Shown here in pieces: positions 52,000-59,802 of a DNA stretch of 64,000 nt; position 1 is the stretch's first letter; each line of letters starts with the position of its first letter. Both the position numbers and the translations under genes were made by a program. The notes beneath the pieces were generated by a model. It was not told the origin of the DNA. It made no database searches and worked only from the letters and a program-made list of their open reading frames with translations. Source of the stretch: Thalassotalea algicola (GTDB lineage: Bacteria > Pseudomonadota > Gammaproteobacteria > Enterobacterales > Alteromonadaceae); contig NZ_JABBXH010000001.1 of the NCBI RefSeq assembly GCF_012932965.1, forward strand, positions 868,001 to 932,000. Reading direction: 5' to 3'.

Positions 52000-52599
52000 A
52001 TGAGTAAAGCTCGACGCCAAAAGCCAAATAAAGCAAGTTCCAAGGCAAAAGCAACGAATTCTATTCGTCTAATCGCAGGTAAACATAGAGGCCGTAAGTT
52101 ACCTGTGTTAGATGCAGAAGGGTTGAGGCCAACAACCGATCGAGTTAAAGAAACTTTATTCAATTGGTTAATGGTCTATATCCAAGACAGTATATGTTTA
52201 GATTGTTTTGCTGGTGCTGGAAGTTTAGGGTTTGAAGCATTTTCTAGAGGTGCTGAACAGGTAACTATGCTCGAGCTTAATAAAGCTGCCGCCAATCAAT
52301 TAAATGAAAATAAAGCACAGCTTAACGCTAACAATATTAACGTTGAACACACAGACACTACTCAGTACTTAAGCCAACCCAACACGTGCTTTGACATCGT
52401 GTTTGTCGATCCACCTTTTAGACAAAACTTGGCTCAACAAACTATCAATTTACTTGCCAACGGCTGGTTAAACGCAGGGGCTTTAGTTTATGTCGAAACT
52501 GAAGCTGAACTAGCGGCACCTACAACCCCAGAAAACTGGCAAATAATCAAAGAAAAAAAAGCGGGCCAAGTTGCGTGCCGCTTGTATCAGCTCACATAA
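52000..52599 (+). CDS. rsmD: 16S rRNA (guanine966-N2)-methyltransferase
   Basis: RsmD methylates G966 of 16S rRNA. The 199-residue protein has IRLIAGKHRGRKLPVLD near the start, then LRPTTDRVKETLFNWL, the S-adenosylmethionine motif LDCFAGAGSLGFEA and the catalytic FVDPPF, all as in RsmD. It diverges from ftsY, the order in E. coli. It ends in an eight-base overlap with the convergent CPBP gene. Confidence 0.96.
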   Translation: MSKARRQKPNKASSKAKATNSIRLIAGKHRGRKLPVLDAEGLRPTTDRVKETLFNWLMVYIQDSICLDCFAGAGSLGFEAFSRGAEQVTMLELNKAAANQLNENKAQLNANNINVEHTDTTQYLSQPNTCFDIVFVDPPFRQNLAQQTINLLANGWLNAGALVYVETEAELAAPTTPENWQIIKEKKAGQVACRLYQLT

Positions 52600-53341
52600 A
52601 AAAATACAGCGCAACCATGGTTAAAATATTACAGACACTGTGACAAGCAATACATAAGCTGGTGCTACGATACTTTACTCTAAGCCAAGTAAAATAAAGA
52701 CCCAATAGAAAAACCATCGCCACACCAATAACACTATATTGGCTGTGAATTGCTGCAAATATTAGGCTAGTGATGACTGCAGCTCCTACTGTGCCTAGCT
52801 TGGTCAGTTCAATTCGTTTAAATAAAAAGCCTCTAAAAACCAACTCTTCAACAATCGGAGCCAATGCGCACACATTTAACACGATAAACCAAACTGGAAG
52901 GGAAGAGTTTTTCAATTGCAACATAAAGGGCTCTTCTGGAATATCGAGCATAAATCCTAGCAAGGTGAATAGCCCCCAAAATAATATTGTGAGAAGCGTA
53001 ATTTTCCCCCATAGACCCAACGGGTGGTATGCTAAATTGAGATAGTCCTTCACGCTAGTATTGTCACCAAAAGCGCGCACTAATAAAAATACCATAGGCA
53101 AAATAAGAAAATAGATACAAAATGTCATGGCAATCATGACTTCTACTTGTGCAAACCACGCATTAGTATTTTCAATGGCAACCATGTCGCTATAGACGCC
53201 AAACCCAAAACCAACAATTGAGCCGGGAAGAATAAATAGTACTATCGCCCAAAAGGCAGTAGCAAAGAGTGAAGGGGCTTTATTTTCTTGCTGTGATTGC
53301 ATGATCACTCTATCAATATGATTGCTGGTTACTTCATCCAT
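52592..53341 (-). CDS. CPBP-family intramembrane metalloprotease
   Basis: This about 249-residue membrane protein has six to eight helices and the CPBP (Abi) motifs EELVFRGFLF (glutamate pair and arginine), then HSQYSVIG and CHSVCNI with the histidines. The family includes CAAX-type prenyl proteases and bacteriocin-protection proteins; the substrate here is unknown. The frame opens at a TTG (53359), but ATG at 53341 (MDEVTSNH) is preferred; it lies 18 bases after the YjaG-like gene. Confidence 0.85.
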   Translation of the reverse strand: MDEVTSNHIDRVIMQSQQENKAPSLFATAFWAIVLFILPGSIVGFGFGVYSDMVAIENTNAWFAQVEVMIAMTFCIYFLILPMVFLLVRAFGDNTSVKDYLNLAYHPLGLWGKITLLTILFWGLFTLLGFMLDIPEEPFMLQLKNSSLPVWFIVLNVCALAPIVEELVFRGFLFKRIELTKLGTVGAAVITSLIFAAIHSQYSVIGVAMVFLLGLYFTWLRVKYRSTSLCIACHSVCNILTMVALYFFM

Positions 53342-53359
53342 GAAAGTTCTCTTGTTCAA

Positions 53360-53956
53360 TTAACCGTCAATTTCTATACCTAAATTAGACAGACCTTCTT
53401 CTAGGGCCATTGATTTCAACTGTTGGCAGGTTGCTTTGTTTTCAGGGGCTGTTTGTAGGAAATCAAACAACTCATCTTGCATAGCTTTTTCCCAAACCAT
53501 TAAAGGGTGTTCATTAATTGCTTTAACGGGAATGTCTTCGCCTTCTTCCATAGATTCGGCTAGAACAAGCTCAACATAATAACTAACACTGTTATGAGAC
53601 AAACGCGAAACATTAGCAAATTCGTCTGCTTCTTTATTTTGTGTGGCCTGTAACAATGACATCATCGCCATACAAACATCTAACGCAGGGAAGACACCAA
53701 AAAAATCAAACGCTTCAGGATCTGGTATTTGAAGCTCAAGCTTTTCTAACTGTGCTTGAACATTAACCTTAATTTTTTGATTACTATCGAGCTTTTGCCA
53801 CAATAAGTCTAATTGATTTCGTAATATTGCAGCATCACCAAATTCAGCCGCGTGAGAAAACATAACGTAATTCGGCAACATGCGTTCTAATAACGCGCAA
53901 CATAAAGCGGTTTGTTGCCAAACGCTTAGCTTAGCTAATGGTAGACGAATTGCCAT
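53360..53956 (-). CDS. YjaG family protein (DUF416)
   Basis: This 198-residue helical protein matches the DUF416/YjaG family: QQTALCCALLERMLPNYVMFS at the start and DPEAFDFFGVFPALDVCMAMMSLLQA in the middle. The family is widespread in gammaproteobacteria and has no known function. It follows a strong terminator and precedes the CPBP gene closely, so the two likely share a transcript. Confidence 0.8.
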   Translation of the reverse strand: MAIRLPLAKLSVWQQTALCCALLERMLPNYVMFSHAAEFGDAAILRNQLDLLWQKLDSNQKIKVNVQAQLEKLELQIPDPEAFDFFGVFPALDVCMAMMSLLQATQNKEADEFANVSRLSHNSVSYYVELVLAESMEEGEDIPVKAINEHPLMVWEKAMQDELFDFLQTAPENKATCQQLKSMALEEGLSNLGIEIDG

Positions 53957-54006
53957 ATTGAAGGTCTCTTACTATTGATTGTCGCTAGTATACCAAAACA
54001 GATATA

Positions 54007-54033
54007 AAAAAAGCGGCAATACTGCCGCTTTGC
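54007..54033 (-). terminator. Terminator of the long coiled-coil gene
   Basis: On the minus strand a nine-base-pair stem (54031-54023 with 54018-54010) with a four-base loop is followed by a T run. It lies 17 bases after the coiled-coil gene stop. Confidence 0.9.
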
Positions 54034-54047
54034 TTTATAGAAAATGT

Positions 54048-55760
54048 TTACCCCTGCTGAAGTTGCTTCTGGGCATATTCGAATTTCAAACGGAATTCCC
54101 TAATTTTATCTTCTAATTCGGTAATTTCCTGTTCATGCTTAGTATTCAATTCCATATTTTCATCGCGTAGATACTTAATTGTTTCACGCGTGGTATTGTT
54201 ATCTTGCTCAAACTTTTCTTTAACAGATGCGAGTTTTTGTGTCGCTTTTTGTTCAGATTCTGCTGCATCATGTAGTTGTTTATTTAGGTTTTCAATGCTG
54301 TGTTGTAAGCCTTCCACCTTTTGATTGGCAGTATTTTCGGCAGCTTCTAACTTTTCTACTTGCGAAGTTAGTGCTTGAATTTGATCTGTAAATTGCGACT
54401 CACCAGCCGCTAACTGTTGTTCAAGTTCAGTTATTGTTTGCTGACTTTCTTCTTGCTTCTTCTGGGCAAGCGTTACTTGCTCCGTTAAGGTTGCCGCCTG
54501 TTCTTTAAAATCTTTCACATGTTGTTGCAACACGTCGATATTACGTTGCAGCTCACCTTTAGAAGATTGCAATTGGTCGATTTGCTGTGTTTGACTGGTC
54601 GCTTCTGCTTGGTATTTCGCTAACACATCTTGGTGTTCAGCATTAAGTTTAGCAACACTATCAGCATGCTCTTGACCTTGTTGTTCACTAACACTTTGCG
54701 TTTTTTCTAGCTCAGCTTTAAGTTCAAGCACTTTTGCTTCCGCAAGCGCTATGTTTGATTGCGCTTTTTGCTCATTGTCGCCGAAAGAAGCCACTTGTTG
54801 GTTTAACGAAGCAATGATTTGTTCTTTTTCAATACTCGCTTGATTTGCTGCGGCTAACTGCTGCTCATATTTTGCCAGTTTTTCAGATGCCGCAGTTTGT
54901 GCTTGATTACTTTGTTCAATATTTTGTTTAGCATTTTCTGCTTCAGCTTGGCTGCTTGTTAATTGTTTCACTAACTCAGCATTATTCTGCTCCAATTCGC
55001 TAACCTTAGCTTTTAAATCAGACTGGTCTTGCTCACTGTTTTCTTGAGCTTGGTTTAATTGCTCTGTTAATGACGACACCTGACCTTCAAGGCTATCAGC
55101 TTTGCTTTGCGCCGCAGATAAGGATTTTTCCAATGCCTGAGACTCTCGACCTTGCTGTGATTGCGCATGTTCTAATGCGCTCGTCGCTTCATTTAACTTA
55201 GTATTTAGATCTGATATTTGTTGATTTTGAACTTCAAGTGTCGCAGTTTTTGCTTTATCTGACTTAAGTAAATTCTGCTCCTTTTCCGACAGCATTTTAT
55301 TTTCAGCGGCAAGCGATTCTGCACTTCCTTGAGCGTCAACCAAGGCTTTTTCATTATTTTCTAAATTCGCAGTTAGGGCACTTAACGCTTCTTCAGCCTT
55401 ATTCAAAGCGTCGAGTTTTTCTTTTAAAACTTGTTCTGTATCAGTCAACTTTGCTGAGTTAAGCTCAGACATATTTTTTACTTCAAGTTCACTGGCATCA
55501 AGCTTTGCCTGAATTTGTTCGATCGCTTGTTGTTGTTGCGTCGCATTATCAGAGGCTTGATTTAAGGACTTCTCTAATTGTTGCTGCTTTTCGAGTGATT
55601 CTTGAAATAGGCTGTGTTGCTGAATATCTTGCTCAGAAACAGGTGTTTGATAAGAGGACAAAATGTTTGCCATTTTCTCTTCTACTTGAATATAAACTTC
55701 ACTCGCTAGGCTTTGTATTTGCTCTTCCATTTCCTTAGTGAGCTTAATCTTATCTACCAT
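54048..55760 (-). CDS. Long coiled-coil protein, unknown function
   Basis: This about 570-residue protein is almost entirely predicted coiled coil, from about residue 40 to 560, rich in Gln, Glu, Ala and Lys. It has no signal peptide or membrane helix. A short N-terminal head (VDKIKLTKEMEEQIQSLASEVY) and a conserved-looking basic end (IKYLRDENMELNTKHEQ, REFRLKFEYAQKQ) flank it. A TTG-type start at 55793 is less likely; ATG at 55760 has a GAGGAA site six bases upstream. It could be a cytoskeletal filament or SMC-like linker. No family was recognised. Confidence 0.75.
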   Translation of the reverse strand: MVDKIKLTKEMEEQIQSLASEVYIQVEEKMANILSSYQTPVSEQDIQQHSLFQESLEKQQQLEKSLNQASDNATQQQQAIEQIQAKLDASELEVKNMSELNSAKLTDTEQVLKEKLDALNKAEEALSALTANLENNEKALVDAQGSAESLAAENKMLSEKEQNLLKSDKAKTATLEVQNQQISDLNTKLNEATSALEHAQSQQGRESQALEKSLSAAQSKADSLEGQVSSLTEQLNQAQENSEQDQSDLKAKVSELEQNNAELVKQLTSSQAEAENAKQNIEQSNQAQTAASEKLAKYEQQLAAANQASIEKEQIIASLNQQVASFGDNEQKAQSNIALAEAKVLELKAELEKTQSVSEQQGQEHADSVAKLNAEHQDVLAKYQAEATSQTQQIDQLQSSKGELQRNIDVLQQHVKDFKEQAATLTEQVTLAQKKQEESQQTITELEQQLAAGESQFTDQIQALTSQVEKLEAAENTANQKVEGLQHSIENLNKQLHDAAESEQKATQKLASVKEKFEQDNNTTRETIKYLRDENMELNTKHEQEITELEDKIREFRLKFEYAQKQLQQG

Positions 55761-55863
55761 GTTTTCCTCGTTATTAACCACATAACTTAGCAATGTCCAC
55801 TAAACTATCACAGCTTGTAATACTTGTTAACATTTATAAACGTTGTAGACAAACAGTAGGCAT

Positions 55864-55888
55864 AAAAAAAGGGCCTAAAGGCCCTTTT
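55864..55888 (-). terminator. Terminator of the sapC-family gene
   Basis: On the minus strand a nine-base-pair stem AAAAGGGCC (55888-55880 with 55875-55867) with a four-base loop ends in a long T run. It lies 15 bases after the SapC stop. Confidence 0.93.
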
Positions 55889-55903
55889 AAAATCAAGACT
55901 TTA

Positions 55904-56653
55904 TTACTTTTCTACAGGGACAATCTGTACGCCAGCAACTTTTTCTTCTTTACGTTCATTGCGCAATTGCGCTAAACGGTTAATTTGACCGATTGACGAC
56001 AGCATAGAGTGAATTGGAATGAACAAACCACGCTTGTGGAAATCAAGCACTTGCTCATCTGTTAATTCACGTAACTTAGGTTCTTTAATTGTATGAACAC
56101 CAACGATTTTTTTCTTTTCACCATTAGCAAAAGCAATAACTAACTCAACTTCTTCTAGTAAGTCAGCATCTTGCATTTCTTTGATGAACTTTTCAGTCAT
56201 CACTTCATTTTCATATAAACGACCTAATGTTTCTTGAACATTTTTCATTAGATCAGTTTCGTTACCACTTTCATCAAATAATGGTAATTCTTTGTCTTCA
56301 CCAACAAATTCACTATCAAGATCAACACAAGCTGTTAATGTTTTTTCTTTATCTGGGTCTAAACCTAAAGCAAATGGCGCCATACCTACGCTTTGTGGTG
56401 CATATAATGCCGTCCAGTTGTCACCATCTAAAAACAAGTTTTCTCCTGTTTCTAAACCTAACATCGCTACACTACGAAAACGCTTAGTTTCTGGGTCGTT
56501 TACGATAAATACAGGGAAGCTCATTGCTCCTTTAGCGTATTCCGCTGCAGTAATTGGCACAATATGTAAACCAGCAATGTGTTTAAGGCTGCGCTTTGCA
56601 GCAATTTTTAAGTTCTGATGTTGTTCTTTTCTAATCGGGGCTAAATTTGCCAT
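55904..56653 (-). CDS. SapC family protein
   Basis: This 249-residue protein matches the SapC family. Landmarks are HIVPITAAEYAKGAMSFPVFI, SVAMLGLETGENLFL, WTALYAPQSVGMAPFALG and the DFHKRGLFIPIHSMLSSIGQINRLAQLRN end. SapC was named from a Campylobacter S-layer locus, but relatives in alteromonads are usually near TonB receptors and tryptophan halogenases. No such partner is adjacent, though a TonB receptor gene lies about 10 kb away. Function unknown; cytoplasmic by lack of a signal peptide. Confidence 0.85.
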   Translation of the reverse strand: MANLAPIRKEQHQNLKIAAKRSLKHIAGLHIVPITAAEYAKGAMSFPVFIVNDPETKRFRSVAMLGLETGENLFLDGDNWTALYAPQSVGMAPFALGLDPDKEKTLTACVDLDSEFVGEDKELPLFDESGNETDLMKNVQETLGRLYENEVMTEKFIKEMQDADLLEEVELVIAFANGEKKKIVGVHTIKEPKLRELTDEQVLDFHKRGLFIPIHSMLSSIGQINRLAQLRNERKEEKVAGVQIVPVEK

Positions 56654-56860
56654 AGCAATAATTCTCTTCTTCTAACTTTACACAATACCGCAATGGCATC
56701 TATGTTATTTTTCTTCTTGGTTAGAGCAAGACATGGTGCCGCACCATTGCGCTTTCAAGCAATTTTATTAAAAAAGTTACATATAAATTAAAAAACCTTA
56801 AAAAAACAGCGACTAGGCGCTACCATAAAACATCTAATTTATATTTCTTGGAAGCCACCA

Positions 56861-57724
56861 TTGAAAGCACTTATTTTCGTTTCACTCCTTTGGGCATTTT
56901 CTTTTGGCTTAATAAAAGGCGAATTAACAGGTATCGCTCCAAGTTTAGTATCAGCAATTCGCCTACTATTATGTGCACTTATTTTTTTGCCTTTTATGCG
57001 CCTTTCAACAAACAACCAATTAAGCATTAAATTATTAGGGCTTGGTGCCATACAATTTGGCTTGATGTATTGGGCCTACATTCAATCTTATCAGCACCTA
57101 CCTGGCTACCTAGTTGCTGTATTTACTATTTTCACTCCGATATATGTCTATCTATTACATAGTCTAATTACCAAAACCTTTTCTTCTAACCTGCTATTGG
57201 TCGTAATTGCTTCAATTATTGGCGCTGCGATCATAGTGTTTAAGGCGCCTAAAGATAATACATGGTTGACTGGATTTGCGATTTTGCAAGTGGCAAACAT
57301 TGCCTTTGCACTGGGACAAGTCGGGTACAAAAGGCTTGCTGAGCAAGCTAAAAGCTCGCATTTAAATAATATGGCCATTATGTATGTAGGTGCCGCTATT
57401 TTTATGCTGATTGCAGTACTTTTTGAGCAAAGCTATGTTGATATACCTCAAATTTCAACAAGGCAATGGGCAGTCCTTTTATATTTAGGCGTAATAGCTT
57501 CTGGGCTAGGCTTTGCGGCATGGAATTACGGCGCCAAGAAAGTATCTGCACAAAAACTTGCGGTTATGAACAATGGTTATATTCCTTTTGCCGTTTTATT
57601 TTCCGTCACAATTTTTAATGAACAAGCTGATTTAAGCCGATTATTTATCGGCGCTGCTATAATATTTTGTGCCGTATGGTGGTTAGAGAAAGAGCAGGTA
57701 AGAGGTAAATATAATGGTAATTAG
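56861..57724 (+). CDS. EamA-family membrane transporter
   Basis: This 287-residue drug/metabolite transporter has ten helices and two EamA repeats (first: LLWAFSFGLIKGELTGIAP; second ends NNGYIPFAVLFSVTIFNEQADLSRLFIGA). It begins with TTG, preceded by a GGAAG site. The substrate is unknown. It overlaps the next gene by 11 bases. Confidence 0.85.
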   Translation: MKALIFVSLLWAFSFGLIKGELTGIAPSLVSAIRLLLCALIFLPFMRLSTNNQLSIKLLGLGAIQFGLMYWAYIQSYQHLPGYLVAVFTIFTPIYVYLLHSLITKTFSSNLLLVVIASIIGAAIIVFKAPKDNTWLTGFAILQVANIAFALGQVGYKRLAEQAKSSHLNNMAIMYVGAAIFMLIAVLFEQSYVDIPQISTRQWAVLLYLGVIASGLGFAAWNYGAKKVSAQKLAVMNNGYIPFAVLFSVTIFNEQADLSRLFIGAAIIFCAVWWLEKEQVRGKYNGN

Positions 57725-58028
57725 TCGAGTCATTTTAGGCGTTGTTTTGCTGCTTTTACCATGGCATCAGGCGTTAGCCATACCTAAGATTAAAACCGAA
57801 TTTAAGCGCAACAATGAAGGGTTTATGCGCATTAAAGTCATTAACGAAACAATACGGGTACTTGCCTGCTATGTCGCCATTGATGGTAGGAGAGTGAAAT
57901 TTCGCCTACCACCTAGAGGACATTCTAAGTGGTACAAAGCAACAGACAAACGTTATAACGCTAAAAACTTTAGTACCTGGTGCGATTACATCGAATTGCA
58001 CCCTGAATATGAAAAATATGTATTCTAA
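57714..58028 (+). CDS. Small secreted protein, unknown function
   Basis: This 104-residue protein has a signal peptide (LLLPWHQALA), followed by a basic domain with two cysteines (ACYVAID and STWCDYIEL) that could pair. It has a conserved-looking RRVKFRLPPRGHSKWYKA segment. No family was recognised. The ATG lies inside the transporter gene, so they are translationally coupled, but no joint function is clear. Confidence 0.65.
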   Translation: MVISRVILGVVLLLLPWHQALAIPKIKTEFKRNNEGFMRIKVINETIRVLACYVAIDGRRVKFRLPPRGHSKWYKATDKRYNAKNFSTWCDYIELHPEYEKYVF

Positions 58029-58060
58029 GAAATAGCCTTGTTAACTTATTAGTGTAATTG

Positions 58061-59692
58061 TTACTTTCGCTGACGATAGAGTTTGACTAACCCATTTGTG
58101 GAGCCATCCATAGTAAGTGTGGAGTTTGCGTCAGACAGTTTGCTCAACACTTTATTTCCTAACGCTTTACCAAGCTCTACACCCCATTGGTCAAATGAGT
58201 TTATTTGCCAAATAACACCTTGAACAAAGACCTTTTGCTCATATAGCGCAATCAAACTACCTAGCGTTTTAGGATCAAGCTTATCAAACAATAACGTATT
58301 GCTGGGCTTATTCCCCTTCATGACTTTATGACTGGAAAGGTTCTTAATTTCCTCTGGGCTGCATTTCGCTTTTGCCATTGCAGCGATAACTTGCTCTTCT
58401 GTCTGACCTTCCATTAACGCTTGGCTTTGGCCAAAACAGTTGGCTGCTAACATGTCATGATGAGTTTTATAGTCACAATCAGGAATTAACGGCATGATAA
58501 AGTCGACTGGAATAGGCGTTTTGCTTTGGTGAATTAGCTGATGAAAAGAATGCTGACCATTGGTACCTTCACTGCCCCAAATAATAGGGCCAGTTGCATA
58601 CTTAACTTCTTCATTATTCAAAGTCACCGACTTACCGTTACTTTCCATATCCAGCTGTTGAATATAAGCAGGTAAACCGCGTAAATAATGATAATAAGGC
58701 AGCAATACTTGAGATTGAGCGCCACGGAAATTGCGATACCATATACCTAATAATGCTAAGATTACCGGCATATTTTTATCTAAAGGTGCTTGTTGAAAGT
58801 GCTGATCAAGCTCAAACGCTCCTTTTAAAAATTCTTGAAAATTATCGTAACCAATAGCTAAAGCTAATGGTAAACCAATGGCTGACCATACAGAGTAGCG
58901 ACCGCCAACCCAATCCCACATCGGGAATATATTCGCTTTATCAATACCAAAGGTTTCCGCCGCTTCAATATTAGTCGAGACACAAGCAAAATTATGTTTA
59001 ACGTCAGCTTGTGTGGCGGTTTTTAAAAACCACTCTTTAGCTGATTGCGTGTTACGTAAGGTTTCTTGTGTCGTAAGCGTTTTAGACGACGTAACTATTA
59101 GCGTAGTTTCAGGGTTGAGGTTTGCCAAAACATCACGTAAGTGGCAGCCATCAACGTTAGCAACAAAATGCACATCCAGTTGCTTTTGGCGGTAAGGTTT
59201 TAATGCTTCTGACATAATCTTTGGACCTAAAAACGATCCGCCTATGCCAATACTAACCACATCCGTAAATGCTTTTCCGCTATAGCCTTTTCTTTCACCG
59301 GTTGACACCGACTCAACGAACTCTTTCATCTGCAACCGCGTTGCTTCAATCTCCGGCATCACATCTTTGCCATCAACATAAACCGGTTGGCCCGAGAAGT
59401 TCCTAAGTGCGGTGTGCAATACCGCTCTATGCTCTGTTACGTTAATTTCATGCCCAGAAAACATTTGGTCGCGTGTTTCAGCCACTTTATTTGCATTAGC
59501 AAGGTCAACCAGTAACGATATAGTCTCGTCAGTAATATGGTTTTTTGAATAGTCCAGCATCATACCGGCGGCAGTTAACGAAAACCGTTCAAATCGCTCG
59601 CTGTCTTTTTCAAAAAGCGATTTCATATGAACATCTTGTTGTTGATCAAAATGTTCAGTGAGTTTCTGCCATTCTGGCAACTGGGTTAACAT
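58061..59692 (-). CDS. pgi: Glucose-6-phosphate isomerase
   Basis: Pgi interconverts glucose-6-phosphate and fructose-6-phosphate. The 543-residue protein has the signature VSIGIGGSFLGPKIMSEAL, VTSSKTLTTQETL, MWDWVGGRYSVWSAIGLPLAL, GSEGTNGQHSFHQL (catalytic Glu and His) and FDQWGVELGKALGN with the catalytic lysine. All catalytic elements are in place. It stands alone on the minus strand. Confidence 0.98.
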   Translation of the reverse strand: MLTQLPEWQKLTEHFDQQQDVHMKSLFEKDSERFERFSLTAAGMMLDYSKNHITDETISLLVDLANANKVAETRDQMFSGHEINVTEHRAVLHTALRNFSGQPVYVDGKDVMPEIEATRLQMKEFVESVSTGERKGYSGKAFTDVVSIGIGGSFLGPKIMSEALKPYRQKQLDVHFVANVDGCHLRDVLANLNPETTLIVTSSKTLTTQETLRNTQSAKEWFLKTATQADVKHNFACVSTNIEAAETFGIDKANIFPMWDWVGGRYSVWSAIGLPLALAIGYDNFQEFLKGAFELDQHFQQAPLDKNMPVILALLGIWYRNFRGAQSQVLLPYYHYLRGLPAYIQQLDMESNGKSVTLNNEEVKYATGPIIWGSEGTNGQHSFHQLIHQSKTPIPVDFIMPLIPDCDYKTHHDMLAANCFGQSQALMEGQTEEQVIAAMAKAKCSPEEIKNLSSHKVMKGNKPSNTLLFDKLDPKTLGSLIALYEQKVFVQGVIWQINSFDQWGVELGKALGNKVLSKLSDANSTLTMDGSTNGLVKLYRQRK

Positions 59693-59802
59693 TGGACTTC
59701 TTCCTATCTACCTATCCATTTTCAAGGAACACTATTACATAACAAAGTTACGCATTTGTGTATTAATTTTCGTGGTTAATTCGAACTTACTGTAAGAAAT
59801 GC

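Noticed and set aside
56292-56618. A 108-codon plus-strand frame inside the SapC gene
   Set aside because: Shadow of the SapC gene; composition and lack of a start signal argue against it.
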